From NCBI GenBank assembly GCA_902593845.1, contig CACJJV010000004.1:1-64000 (forward strand): a stretch of DNA of 64,000 nucleotides. The letters run 5' to 3'. Positions 1 to 14,663 of this stretch are shown in pieces. Numbering within the stretch: the stretch's first letter is position 1; each line of letters begins with the position of its first letter. The position numbers and the translations under genes are program-made. The notes under the pieces were generated by a model. That model was given only the letters and a program-made list of their open reading frames with translations, was not told the DNA's origin and made no database searches. This DNA comes from an uncultured Pelagibacteraceae bacterium. GTDB taxonomy: Bacteria > Pseudomonadota > Alphaproteobacteria > Pelagibacterales > Pelagibacteraceae.

Positions 1-132
1 AAAATAAAATTAAACTATAAACACGATGAAAGTTTAATAGGAGGTCTGGTAGTTCAAGTTGGAAGTACTATGGTTGACTCCTCAATTAAAAATAAATTAC
101 AGCAAATCGAAAATAGAATGATAGAGGCATAG
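1..132 (+). CDS. atpH: ATP synthase F1 subunit delta, C-terminal fragment (5' truncated by window)
   Basis: In-frame translation KIKLNYKHDESLIGGLVVQVGSTMVDSSIKNKLQQIENRMIEA* directly upstream of atpA; IGG..V.VG....D.S...L..I motif typical of the delta subunit C-terminus. Confidence 0.9.
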   Translation, partial: KIKLNYKHDESLIGGLVVQVGSTMVDSSIKNKLQQIENRMIEA

Positions 133-1668
133 ATGGAAATAAATCCTTCAGAAGTTACAAAAATATTAAAAGAACAAATTAAAAATTTTGGTGAAAAAGC
201 CGAAGTTGCAGAAGTAGGGCAGGTATTATCAGTTGGAGATGGTATCGCAAGAATTTATGGTTTGGATAATGTACAAGCTGGTGAAATGGTGGAATTTGCA
301 GATGGATCAAAAGGGATGGCTCTTAACTTAGAAAGTGAAAATGTTGGTGTTGTAATTTTTGGTGATGATAGAAATGTAAAAGAGGGTGATGTAGTAAAAC
401 GTACAGGTAACATTGTTGATACCCCTGTTGGAAAGGAATTGTTAGGAAGAGTTGTAGACGGTTTAGGTAATCCTATTGATGGAAAAGGTCCATTTGATAA
501 AAATATTAAAAAAACTAGAGTAGAAGTGAAAGCACCAGGAATTATTCCTCGTCAATCAGTCAATGAACCAATGCAAACTGGATTAAAATCAATCGATAGT
601 TTGGTTCCAATTGGAAGAGGTCAAAGGGAATTAATTATTGGTGACAGACAAACAGGTAAAACTGCAGTTGCTGTGGATGCAATTATTAATCAAAAAAAAA
701 TAAATGAATCCGGTGATGAAAAGCAAAAATTATATTGTATTTATGTTGCAGTTGGACAAAAAAGATCAACGGTAAGACAAATTCAAAAAACTTTAGAAGA
801 AGCAGGTGCAATGGAGTACACAACTATTGTTGCAGCTACAGCATCAGATTCTGCGCCATTACAATTTTTAGCACCATATACAGGATGTGCTATGGGTGAG
901 TATTTTAGAGATAATGGAATGCATGCACTTATTATCTACGATGATTTATCTAAACAAGCTGTTGCGTACAGACAAATGTCTCTATTATTGAGAAGACCTC
1001 CAGGCCGTGAGGCTTATCCGGGAGATGTATTTTATCTACATAGTAGATTACTTGAAAGAGCCGCAAAGTTAAGCGATGAGCACGGTGGTGGTTCATTAAC
1101 AGCACTTCCAATTATTGAAACACAAGGAGGAGATGTTTCTGCATTTATTCCTACTAATGTAATTTCAATTACTGATGGTCAAATATTCTTAGAAACAGAA
1201 TTATTCAACCAAGGTATAAGACCAGCAATTAACGTTGGGTTATCAGTATCTAGAGTTGGATCATCAGCTCAAACAAAAGCTATGAAAAAAGTTTCGGGAT
1301 CGATGAAACTAGAATTAGCTCAATACAGAGAAATGGCAGCATTTGCTCAATTTGGATCTGATTTGGATGCATCTACACAACAACTTTTAAATAGGGGCTC
1401 AAAACTAACTGAACTTCTAAAACAAAAACAATACTCACCATTGACTGTTGCTGAACAAGTAATATCAGTTTTCTGCGGTGTTAAAGGATATCTCGATGAT
1501 ATTGATTTAAAAGATGTATCGGAGTTCGAAAACAAAATTATTAATAAATGTAAATCAGATAAACCTGAAATAATTGAAGCAATTCAAAGCACTGGAAAAC
1601 TTGATGAAGATAAAGAAAAGCTATTGGTAGAAGTAATTAATCAGCTGAAAGGAACCTTTAAATCTTAA
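133..1668 (+). CDS. atpA: ATP synthase F1 subunit alpha
   Basis: 511 aa, [15 protein letters not shown] Walker [24 protein letters not shown]. Confidence 0.98.
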   Translation: MEINPSEVTKILKEQIKNFGEKAEVAEVGQVLSVGDGIARIYGLDNVQAGEMVEFADGSKGMALNLESENVGVVIFGDDRNVKEGDVVKRTGNIVDTPVGKELLGRVVDGLGNPIDGKGPFDKNIKKTRVEVKAPGIIPRQSVNEPMQTGLKSIDSLVPIGRGQRELIIGDRQTGKTAVAVDAIINQKKINESGDEKQKLYCIYVAVGQKRSTVRQIQKTLEEAGAMEYTTIVAATASDSAPLQFLAPYTGCAMGEYFRDNGMHALIIYDDLSKQAVAYRQMSLLLRRPPGREAYPGDVFYLHSRLLERAAKLSDEHGGGSLTALPIIETQGGDVSAFIPTNVISITDGQIFLETELFNQGIRPAINVGLSVSRVGSSAQTKAMKKVSGSMKLELAQYREMAAFAQFGSDLDASTQQLLNRGSKLTELLKQKQYSPLTVAEQVISVFCGVKGYLDDIDLKDVSEFENKIINKCKSDKPEIIEAIQSTGKLDEDKEKLLVEVINQLKGTFKS

Positions 1669-1674
1669 TATAAT

Positions 1675-3967
<2,293 letters not shown>

Positions 3968-3968
<1 letters not shown>

Positions 3969-4360
3969 TGAGTGAAGAATTTAAAATTGAAATTGTAAAC
4001 CCAGAAAAATCTTTTTTAGTTAAAGAGGATGTTATAGAGGTTGTTGTACCTGCATTTGAGGGTGAAATGGGAATTTTAAAAGATCACATATCTATTATTT
4101 CTTTTTTAAAACCTGGGATAATTAAAGTATTTTCGAAATCAGGTGATGAAAATTATTATGTAGAAGATGGGATTATTGAATTTAAAAATAATAATTTATC
4201 TATCTTAACAAGCACAATAATCTCTGTGACAGATTTAGATAAATCTAAACAAGGGGATTTACTCAAAAAAGCTGAAGCGGAAGCAAGCAAATCTGAGATA
4301 AGTGATCAGGCTAAATATTTAGCAGATCAAAAAGTTGAAGTTTTAAGATCGATTAATTAA
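3968..4360 (+). CDS. atpC: ATP synthase F1 subunit epsilon
   Basis: 130 aa, VVPAFEGEMGILKDH motif; operon position. Confidence 0.93.
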
Positions 4361-4828
4361 TAATAACTCTAATTTTTTTTTAATTTCTTGATAGACGTGT
4401 AATTTAAAATCTACCACAACTTTTGTTAAGGACTCTAAATCAATCCATTTCCATTCAAGAAATTCAGGTTTTTTTGTTTTAATATTTATTTCACTATCCT
4501 CTCCAGTAAACTTCATTATAAACCATTTCTGTTTTTGTCCTTTATACTTACCCTTCCAAATTATACCCAATAAGTGATCTGGTAATTCATATGTTATAAA
4601 ACCATCTAATTCTTTAATAAGCTTTACTTTTGTAATACTAGTCTCTTCCTTTAACTCCCTGTATGCGGCGGTAAGAAAATCCTCACCTTCATCAATACCT
4701 CCTTGTGGCATTTGCCAAAAGTTTTTTGGGTTGTCTATTCTTCTTGCAACGAAAATTTTATCTTCTTCATTAAGAACAACAATTCCTACACCACTACGGA
4801 GTGGTAGATGTTTATATTGCTCTTTCAT
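4343..4828 (-). CDS. rppH: RNA pyrophosphohydrolase (Nudix)
   Basis: LPLRSGVGIVVLNEEDKIFVARRID, Nudix box GGIDEGEDFLTAAYRELKEET. Confidence 0.92.
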   Translation of the reverse strand: MKEQYKHLPLRSGVGIVVLNEEDKIFVARRIDNPKNFWQMPQGGIDEGEDFLTAAYRELKEETSITKVKLIKELDGFITYELPDHLLGIIWKGKYKGQKQKWFIMKFTGEDSEINIKTKKPEFLEWKWIDLESLTKVVVDFKLHVYQEIKKKLELLLINRS

Positions 4829-5968
4829 TTAACCGTTTAAAAGTTTTAATGCGTAGCTTAGTTGATTATCAGTGTCGGTCTTAATCCTAAATTCATCCGT
4901 ATCTTCATCAATCTCAATGTCAGGACTTACTCCAACTTCAGAAATTGATTTGCCTGACGGTAGGTAATATTTTGCAACAGTGAGTCTTATTGCTCCTTTA
5001 TTCTTTAGTGGAATAATTGATTGCACTGAACCCTTTCCATAACTATTTTCGCCTAAAATAATTGCTCTTTTATGATCTTGTAGTGCTCCAGCAACTATTT
5101 CTGAAGCAGATGCAGAACCGTAATTAATTAATACAACCAAAGTTTTGCCACCTATCAAATCTCCTTTTTTGGCAAACCATTTTCTATTTTCAGAGGCCTT
5201 TCTACTTTTGGTAGATACAATCTCCCCATTATCTAAAAAAAAATCTGATATTCTTATAGCTTGTGATAACAACCCTCCAGGATTATTTCTTAAATCTAGT
5301 ATATATGAATTTATATTTCCATTTTTTTCAAATTCTCTAATTTGCTCTCTTATTTGATCACCACTATTTTCATTGAAAGATGTTAATCTAAGATAACCAA
5401 CATTATTTTTTAAAAGATCGGCTTTTACTGATTTAATTTGAATTATTTCTCTTACGATTTCAAATGTTAAAGCTTTTTTTTGTCCAATTCTTCTTACAGT
5501 TAAAATAATTGATGAACCTACAGGTCCTCTCATTAAATCTACAGCTTCACTTAGAGATTTACCTTGTACCTGAATATCATCTATCTTTATGATGTAGTCA
5601 CCAGCTTTAATTCCAGCTCTAGACGCTGGAGTATCGTCAATAGGGGAAATTACTTTTACAACTCCAGACTCCATATTTACCTCTATTCCCAAGCCACCAA
5701 ATTCACCACTTGTTTCAGTCTGCATTTCGTTGAAAATTTCAGGTGACATATATGCTGAGTAAGGATCTAGTGATTGTAGCAAACCATCTATTGCAGCATC
5801 CATGCTTTCAGATTGATTTATTTCATCGACATATTCCTTATTAATTTTTTCTAATACCTCTCCAAATAAATCTATTTTCTTATAAACATCATTTTCAGCT
5901 GCAACGACAGGATTAAAAGTTGAAAACTTCAGGAAAAATATACTGATAATAAAAAAAATTTTCCTCAT
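4829..5968 (-). CDS. ctpA: S41 family C-terminal processing peptidase (start likely at internal Met, MRKIFFIISIFFLKF)
   Basis: PDZ region plus GSASASEIVAGALQDHKRA, GKGSVQSI; signal peptide begins at the 13th codon of the ORF-track call (4829..6004). Confidence 0.92.
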   Translation of the reverse strand: MRKIFFIISIFFLKFSTFNPVVAAENDVYKKIDLFGEVLEKINKEYVDEINQSESMDAAIDGLLQSLDPYSAYMSPEIFNEMQTETSGEFGGLGIEVNMESGVVKVISPIDDTPASRAGIKAGDYIIKIDDIQVQGKSLSEAVDLMRGPVGSSIILTVRRIGQKKALTFEIVREIIQIKSVKADLLKNNVGYLRLTSFNENSGDQIREQIREFEKNGNINSYILDLRNNPGGLLSQAIRISDFFLDNGEIVSTKSRKASENRKWFAKKGDLIGGKTLVVLINYGSASASEIVAGALQDHKRAIILGENSYGKGSVQSIIPLKNKGAIRLTVAKYYLPSGKSISEVGVSPDIEIDEDTDEFRIKTDTDNQLSYALKLLNG

Positions 5969-6315
5969 ATTATAAGTTTTTCTTTTGGAATAAATTCTGA
6001 CCACATTTTTTCTAGTTCATAAAACTTTCTTTTTTCTGGATGAAATATGTGGACAATTAGATCTATTCCATCTACCAGTTTCCACTCAGTACTATCTTTT
6101 CCCTCGATTTTTGAATCTTTCATTCCATAATCTTTGAATTTTTCTAAAACTTGCTCAGAAAGTGACTGGATATGTCTAGACGACGTACCACTTGCAATAA
6201 TCATGTATTCAGCCATTGAACTTTTATCTTTAAGATCAATGCTAACAATGTCTAAAGCTTTATTGATATCTAAAGTTTGAATTATGATTTTTTTTAAATC
6301 AGAAATTTTGTCCAT
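5965..6315 (-). CDS. rsfS: Ribosome silencing factor
   Basis: DIVSIDLKDKSSMAEYMIIASGTSSRH; located next to nadD. Confidence 0.93.
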   Translation of the reverse strand: MDKISDLKKIIIQTLDINKALDIVSIDLKDKSSMAEYMIIASGTSSRHIQSLSEQVLEKFKDYGMKDSKIEGKDSTEWKLVDGIDLIVHIFHPEKRKFYELEKMWSEFIPKEKLII

Positions 6316-6332
6316 TAATTAATTAAACCATA

Positions 6333-6875
6333 TCAAATTTTTCTCAATTGAGAAGAAGAAATATTGACCTTTTCAAATTCAATAAATTTCAAATTTTCTC
6401 TATTTAATCTTTTATATGTAGTTGAATTTAATGATTTTTTTTTATAACCATGCCTATCAAATACTATTATTTTACATTTCTGTGAAATTAATTTCCATTT
6501 ATACCATTTGTGAAATTTTATTAAATTATCAGCGCCCATTATAAAATAAATTTTGTTTTTTTTGTTCTTTGAAATATGATTTATCAAATCAAAAGTTTTA
6601 TTCGATTTAATTTTGTCCTCATAAAATTTTACTTTAATCAATTTACTTGATCCAATAATTTTTTTGCAATGCTTGATTCTATTATTCAAACTTGTATGCG
6701 TCTTTTTTTTAAAAGGATTTTTTTTTGTTATTGCCCAAATAAAATTTCGTAATTTAAATCTTTTAATTGCTTCTTTTGAGATAGTTAAGTGACCTTTGTG
6801 TGCAGGATCGAAGGTTCCACCTAGGATCCCAATTTTGTTTCTTCTTGTAACCAATTTACTTTCTAATTTTACCAT
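6333..6875 (-). CDS. nadD: Nicotinate-nucleotide adenylyltransferase
   Basis: GILGGTFDPAHKGHLTISKEA, SSSQLRKI C-terminus. Confidence 0.92.
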   Translation of the reverse strand: MVKLESKLVTRRNKIGILGGTFDPAHKGHLTISKEAIKRFKLRNFIWAITKKNPFKKKTHTSLNNRIKHCKKIIGSSKLIKVKFYEDKIKSNKTFDLINHISKNKKNKIYFIMGADNLIKFHKWYKWKLISQKCKIIVFDRHGYKKKSLNSTTYKRLNRENLKFIEFEKVNISSSQLRKI

Positions 6876-8105
6876 TACTTGTTACTTGATATTTGTAGGA
6901 AATTAGTTGTCCAAGTCCTACAGGGCCTCTTGGTGGAAGAACATTTGTCGAAATTCCAACCTCACCACCAAATCCAAATTCACCACCATCTGCAAATTGT
7001 GTAGATGTATTGTGCATCGCTATTGAACTTTTAACTCCCATTAAAAATTTTTTAGCAGTTTTTTTGTTTTTAGTAATAATACAATCAGTATGCATAGTTC
7101 CATATTTATTAATATGAGAAATAGCCTCTTGTAAGTTTTTGACAGATTTTACAGAAACGGTAGCAGACAAATATTCTTTTGACCAATCTTTGATTGATGC
7201 TTTTTTGATTTTACCTTTATAAATTTTTCGTATTTTATTATCACCAATAATCTGACAACCTTTTTCCTCTAATATCTTTAATATATGAGCTCCAAACTTT
7301 TTGATAATACGCTCATTAAGCAAAATTGTTTCAGTTGCTCCACAAATCGCTGTATTTCTTAATTTTGCATTTACTATTACTTTGGTAGCAATTTTGGGAT
7401 CCGCATCTTTATCTACATATGAATGACAAACACCTTCTAAGTGACCAATAGTTGGAATTTTAGAAATGTTTTGTACTTTTTTAACTAAATTTCTACCCCC
7501 TCTTGGTATGATTACATCAATAAAATTTGTCATTTTAGTAAGTAAAAAATCTACCACTTTTCTATTCTTTATATCGATGAATTGAACAAAGTTTTGATTA
7601 ACTTTATTAATCTTCAAAGCTTTTCTGAATAAATTTGATAAAATTTTATTAGAATAAAAGGCCTCAGAACCACCTTTTAAAATAACTGGATTTCCAGATT
7701 TAAAACATAATGATGCTACATCCGAGGTTACATTTGGTCTACTTTCATAAATTACACCTATTACTCCTATCGGGATTGATATTTTTGAAAATACAAGTCC
7801 ATTAGGTCTTTCCCATTTTTCAATAACATTGTGAATTGGATCCTTTAACTTAATTATTTTTTGGATTGAATTAATAATACCCAAGATTTTTTTTTCATTT
7901 AAAATAAGTCGATTTATTAAATTATCTCTAAGCTTAATTTTGATAGCCCGATCTACATCTTTTTTATTTTCTCTAAGAATTAAATGCTTATTTTTTTTTA
8001 TCATTTTAAGATAATCACTTAAAACTTTATTTTTTTTATAAGTATTAATTGGTTGAGCAAAAGCTTGTTTTGATCTTTCTCCAATATTAATTAATATCTT
8101 TCTCA

Positions 8106-8106
<1 letters not shown>
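6856..8106 (-). CDS. proA: Glutamate-5-semialdehyde dehydrogenase
   Basis: GVIGVIYESRPNVTSDVASLCFKSGN, STQFADGGEFGFGGEVGIST. Confidence 0.96.
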
Positions 8107-10209
<2,103 letters not shown>

Positions 10210-10212
10210 CTA

Positions 10213-10467
10213 TTAATTGGGTTTTACTGAAACAAAAGTTCTATCTGACTTTGTTTTTTTAAAAACTACTTTACCTTTTATTACTGAAAAAATTGAGTGA
10301 TCTTTACCCATTCCTACGTTTTCTCCAGGAAATATTTTTGTACCCCTTTGTCTTACAATAATGTTTCCAGGTATAACAGATTGTCCTCCATACTTTTTGA
10401 CACCAAGCCTTCGTCCAGCACTATCACGTCCATTTCGAGAAGATCCACCTGCTTTTTTTGTTGCCAT
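10213..10467 (-). CDS. rpmA: 50S ribosomal protein L27
   Basis: [29 protein letters not shown]. Confidence 0.98.
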   Translation of the reverse strand: MATKKAGGSSRNGRDSAGRRLGVKKYGGQSVIPGNIIVRQRGTKIFPGENVGMGKDHSIFSVIKGKVVFKKTKSDRTFVSVKPN

Positions 10468-10480
10468 AATTAATTACTAG

Positions 10481-10879
10481 TTACTTACTAGCCTCTTTTT
10501 TTGTTTCTGTCTTTTTTGTTACCTTAGAAACTTTTTCAGCCTCTGAAAGAATTTTACCATCTTTTGAAAAAATTTTATTTATTCTAATCATAGAATATTC
10601 CTGTCTATGCCCATTTTTTCTTCTTGAATTATGTCTTCTTCTTTTTTTAAAAATTAATACAGTCCTATTTTTACTATTTTTAATTAAGTCAGCTTCAACT
10701 TTTGCACCACTTACCATTGGAGCTCCAACTTCTATTTTACTGTCATCTCCATAAGCTAAAATTTCATTAAATTCTATTTTTGAATTAGCTTTGATATCTG
10801 TTAATTTCTCAATTTTCAAAATCTCCCCAGATTTCACTTTGTATTGTTTACCACCTGTTTTTATGACTGCGAATGACAT
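10481..10879 (-). CDS. rplU: 50S ribosomal protein L21
   Basis: MSFAVIKTGGKQYKVKSGE..KKRRRHNSRRKNGHRQ; adjacent to rpmA. Confidence 0.96.
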   Translation of the reverse strand: MSFAVIKTGGKQYKVKSGEILKIEKLTDIKANSKIEFNEILAYGDDSKIEVGAPMVSGAKVEADLIKNSKNRTVLIFKKRRRHNSRRKNGHRQEYSMIRINKIFSKDGKILSEAEKVSKVTKKTETKKEASK

Positions 10880-10905
10880 ATAAATACTCTAAATTTTGTT
10901 ATGGC

Positions 10906-10933
10906 AATATAGTCTGAGCAAGCCTATAGTCAA
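10906..10933 (-). promoter_or_regulatory. Putative sigma-70 promoter for rplU-rpmA-obgE
   Basis: Minus strand TTGACT-N16-TATATT, ~26 nt upstream of rplU ATG and just past the gloB stop. Confidence 0.65.
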
Positions 10934-10943
10934 GTTTTATAAA

Positions 10944-11675
10944 TCAAAAATTATCCTTTAAATCTCTTAATTTTGAAAAACTTTCAACATCTTTAGCTTT
11001 AAGAAATATATTGCATTCCATTTCATCAGATAAAATTGATGGAATGGTGGGATGGCCATTTTTTATTTTTTCTTTAATTTCTTTAATTTTACTTTTCAAA
11101 TTTGAATTATCAGGATCGTTTGACTCACTAAATTTTGAATTTTGTAATGTATATTCATGGCCGCAATATATCTGAGTATCTTTCGGAAGTTCTTTTATTT
11201 TTTTTAATGAGTTGAACATCTGTTCATAAGTTCCCTCAAAAATTCTACCACATCCTAAAGAAAATAAGGTATCGCCAGTAAAAATTATTTTTTCCAAAAA
11301 AAAATGAAAGGCAATATGCCCACTCGTATGACCTGGAATGTGATAAATTTTCGCCTCAAAATTTTCGCCTCTCCATTTTTGATTATCTTCCACAAGTACA
11401 TCAATTTCTGGAATCCGATCTTTATCTTCTTTAAATCCAACTATTTTAGAATTATATCTTTTCTTTAATTCCAAGTTGCCACCTACATGATCATAATGAT
11501 GGTGAGTATTAAGAATATATTTTAACTGAATATTATTTTTTTCAACATATTTTATAATTGGAGCTGCCTCACCAGGGTCAACAACACATCCAATATTTTT
11601 AGTGTCATCGATTAACAGGTAACTATAATTGTCTTGTAAACACTTTATTATTTCTATTCTCATCTTATTTTTCAA
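10944..11675 (-). CDS. gloB: Hydroxyacylglutathione hydrolase
   Basis: THHHYDHVGGN metallo-beta-lactamase motif, PGHTSGHIAFHF, GCGRIFEGT. Confidence 0.92.
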   Translation of the reverse strand: MKNKMRIEIIKCLQDNYSYLLIDDTKNIGCVVDPGEAAPIIKYVEKNNIQLKYILNTHHHYDHVGGNLELKKRYNSKIVGFKEDKDRIPEIDVLVEDNQKWRGENFEAKIYHIPGHTSGHIAFHFFLEKIIFTGDTLFSLGCGRIFEGTYEQMFNSLKKIKELPKDTQIYCGHEYTLQNSKFSESNDPDNSNLKSKIKEIKEKIKNGHPTIPSILSDEMECNIFLKAKDVESFSKLRDLKDNF

Positions 11676-12261
11676 TTAAGAATATACCTAATTCTGCAAA
11701 TAAATTTTTATAAAATAAATTAAAATTATTAATATTTGATATATTTTTATTTGTCAGAGCTAAAGATTTAAAGATTTTAAAGTTTAAAATTTTTGAAAAT
11801 TTAACAAAATCTTTAATCGTACACATATGAATATTTGGAGTGTTATACCAATCATTTGGTAATGATTCTGTGATTGGCATTGTTCCTTTGATAAGCAAAT
11901 TTAATCTTACTTTCCAATGACCAAAATTTGGAATTGTTATGATTGCTTTCTTTCCAACTCTTAAAAGTTCTTTTATGACAATTTCAGGATTTATGAAAGC
12001 TTGTAAAGTTTGACCTAGAACAACATAATCAAAAGAATCATTTGGAAATTGTTTTAAATCTAATTCCGCGTTTCCCTCAATTACAGTGAGTCCTTTTGAT
12101 ACGCAGGTTTGAACTTTATCCTTTGAAATCTCAATCCCTCTCGCATCAACATTTTTATTTTTTTTTAATGACTCCATTAATGTTCCATCATCGCAGCCAA
12201 CATCTAAAACTCTTGTTTTTTCCTCTATTAAATCGACTATTATTTTATATTCTGTTTTCAC
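11665..12261 (-). CDS. metW: Methionine biosynthesis protein MetW
   Basis: VLDVGCDDGTLMESL, PNFGHWKVRLNLLIKG; adjacent to metX. Confidence 0.92.
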   Translation of the reverse strand: MKTEYKIIVDLIEEKTRVLDVGCDDGTLMESLKKNKNVDARGIEISKDKVQTCVSKGLTVIEGNAELDLKQFPNDSFDYVVLGQTLQAFINPEIVIKELLRVGKKAIITIPNFGHWKVRLNLLIKGTMPITESLPNDWYNTPNIHMCTIKDFVKFSKILNFKIFKSLALTNKNISNINNFNLFYKNLFAELGIFLIEK

Positions 12262-12263
12262 TA

Positions 12264-13382
12264 TTATCTCTTTATGTAAGATTTATCTAAAAAATTTTTA
12301 AGGGTTTTCAAAAAGTCTGGAACATCTAATAAAAAAGAGTCATGACCTTTGTCAGATTTTATTTCAACAAATCCAACATCAGCACCAATTGCATTAAGAG
12401 CGATAACTATATCTTTATTTTCTTGAGTTGGATAGAGCCAGTCTGAGGTGAAGGATATTACAAAAAACTTAGCCTTAGTTTTTTTAAATGCATTAGATAA
12501 ATTACCATCAAATTGTTTAACTAGATCAAAATAATCCATTGCTCTTGTAATATAAAGATAACTATTAGCATCAAATCGATCTACAAAAACGGATCCTTGA
12601 TATCTTAGATAACTCTCTATTTGAAAATCTGCATCAAATCCAAATTTAAGAGCATCTCTTTCTTGAAGTTTTCTTCCAAATTTTTCTTGTAAACCTTTTT
12701 TAGACAAATAAGTTATATGAGCAGCCATTCTCGCCACTGATAACCCTTTATCAGGAAGAGTATTATTAGATAAATATTTTCCGTCTGACCAATTATGATC
12801 CGATGCTATCGCTTGTCTACCTAACTCATTAAAAGCAATATTTTGAGCAGAATGACTAGAGGTACATGCAATCGGCACTACTGTACTAGCTTTATCCGGA
12901 TAATTACTAATAAATTGCAAAACTTGCATTCCTCCCATTGATCCACCAACAACTGAAAAAAGTTTTTTTATCTCAAAATGATCTAATAAATTTACTTGTG
13001 CATTGACCATGTCATTAATAGTAATTACAGGAAAATCAGTTCCATAAATTTTATTTGTATCAGGATTTTTATGGCTTGGGCCAAATGAGCCCATACAACC
13101 ACCTATTACATTCGCACAAATAACAAAATATTTATTTGTATCTATTGATTTATTAGGACCCACTGCATAAGACCACCAACCATCTTTTTTTGTAACGGGA
13201 TTAATACCCGTAACAAATTGATCACCAGTAAGCGCATGAAAAACAAGGATTGCATTATCTTTATTTTTATTAAGCGAACCATAAGTTTCATACGCGAGTG
13301 GAAAATTATTGATAGTTTTACCACAATCAAGTTTCAATGGTTTTTTAATAACAAGCGTTTTTATATTCTCTTTAATATTCAT
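12264..13382 (-). CDS. metX: Homoserine O-acetyl/succinyltransferase (alpha/beta hydrolase)
   Basis: [41 protein letters not shown]. Confidence 0.95.
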   Translation of the reverse strand: MNIKENIKTLVIKKPLKLDCGKTINNFPLAYETYGSLNKNKDNAILVFHALTGDQFVTGINPVTKKDGWWSYAVGPNKSIDTNKYFVICANVIGGCMGSFGPSHKNPDTNKIYGTDFPVITINDMVNAQVNLLDHFEIKKLFSVVGGSMGGMQVLQFISNYPDKASTVVPIACTSSHSAQNIAFNELGRQAIASDHNWSDGKYLSNNTLPDKGLSVARMAAHITYLSKKGLQEKFGRKLQERDALKFGFDADFQIESYLRYQGSVFVDRFDANSYLYITRAMDYFDLVKQFDGNLSNAFKKTKAKFFVISFTSDWLYPTQENKDIVIALNAIGADVGFVEIKSDKGHDSFLLDVPDFLKTLKNFLDKSYIKR

Positions 13383-13418
13383 AATTATTAATGCTAATTA
13401 TTGAATTGTGAGAAAAAA

Positions 13419-13469
13419 AACTTTTTTAGCGGTTTTTTTAAAGCGCTCGCAATTCAGTTAAATCAGCGC
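13419..13469 (-). ncRNA. SAM-II-like riboswitch upstream of metX
   Basis: Minus strand GCGCUGAUUUAACUGAAUUGCGAGCGCUUUAAAAAAACCGCUAAAAAAGUU resembles the SAM-II core (GCGCUGAUUUAAC...UUGCnAGCGC...GCUAAAAA), with a GCGCU/AGCGC P1 stem, in the leader of a methionine gene. Confidence 0.88.
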
Positions 13470-13475
13470 ATAAAT

Positions 13476-13504
13476 TTTGTACAAGATGTTATTTAGTATG
13501 TCAA
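13476..13504 (-). promoter_or_regulatory. Putative sigma-70 promoter of the metX riboswitch leader
   Basis: Minus strand TTGACA-N17-TACAAA, ending ~6 nt before the riboswitch core. Confidence 0.72.
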
Positions 13505-13577
13505 TTTTTTAAAATATTTGAACTAATTCTATATGAAAAATTGTTATTTTATTTATAAAGAGGCTAAAATTTAAAAG

Positions 13578-14663
13578 ATGACAACTATAAAATTTAAAAA
13601 ATTTAATGTTGAGGCATATCAACCTGGCAAATCAGCTATTAAGAGTTTTAATAAAATCATTAAACTTTCAGCAAATGAATCAGCTCTGGGAGTAAGTGCC
13701 AAGGCTAAGAAAGCAATATCAAATAAAAAATTAAGTCTTTTCAGATATCCTGATGGAAAGTCTAAAAAATTACGAAGTCAGATCTCAAAAAAATTTAGTT
13801 GTGACAAAGAAAAAATAATTTGTGGAGCTGGTTCAGACGAAGTTATTCAAATGTTATGCCAACTTTTCCTTAAACCAAAAGATGAAGTAATTCTTCCTCA
13901 GTTTAGTTTTTTAATGTACAGAATATATGCAAAAATAGTTGGTGCAAAAGTTGTTTTTGCCAAAGAAAAAAATTTTAAAGTTTCTGTCTCTGAAATAATT
14001 AAAAAAGTAAGTAATAAAACTAAAATTGTATTTCTTGCTAATCCAAATAATCCAACTGGTACTTACTTGAATAGTTTTGAATTGATTGATTTAAGAAAAA
14101 GATTAAGAAAAAATATCTTACTTGTTGTAGATGATGCTTATGCAGAGTACATGCAAAATAGAGACTATAAATCTGGTTTAGATTTATTCAAGAATAAGCA
14201 GAATGTTTTTATATTAAGGACATTCTCAAAAATCTACGGACTATCATCTTTAAGAATTGGTTGGGGATATGGTTCAAAAAAAATTATTGATGCTTTGAAT
14301 GTTATTAAACCTCCATTCAATGTTAACGAAGTAGCTCAAAAAGCAGCTATTGAGTCACTTAAGGATAAAAAATTTATTTCACGTTCAGTAAAACATAATC
14401 ATATTTATGCAACAAAACTGAAAAATTTTTTGAGCAATTATGATATTAGCTCAAATAAAGTTTCTGCTAACTTTCTATTATTGAATTTTAATAAATGCAA
14501 ACTAAGAGCTAATAGTTTCTATGAAAAATTAAAAAAAAAGGGAATTATTTTAAGGTCTACTGAAGAAGGTTATAAAATAAAAAATATGCTAAGATTAACG
14601 ATTGGGTCAAAAGAGGAAAATATGAAATTTATCAAAGCAACACAAAATATATTTAGAAAATGA
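13578..14663 (+). CDS. hisC: Histidinol-phosphate aminotransferase
   Basis: KLSANESALGVS, FLANPNNPTGTYL, RTFSKIYGLSSLRIGWG; coupled to tyrC. Confidence 0.92.
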   Translation: MTTIKFKKFNVEAYQPGKSAIKSFNKIIKLSANESALGVSAKAKKAISNKKLSLFRYPDGKSKKLRSQISKKFSCDKEKIICGAGSDEVIQMLCQLFLKPKDEVILPQFSFLMYRIYAKIVGAKVVFAKEKNFKVSVSEIIKKVSNKTKIVFLANPNNPTGTYLNSFELIDLRKRLRKNILLVVDDAYAEYMQNRDYKSGLDLFKNKQNVFILRTFSKIYGLSSLRIGWGYGSKKIIDALNVIKPPFNVNEVAQKAAIESLKDKKFISRSVKHNHIYATKLKNFLSNYDISSNKVSANFLLLNFNKCKLRANSFYEKLKKKGIILRSTEEGYKIKNMLRLTIGSKEENMKFIKATQNIFRK

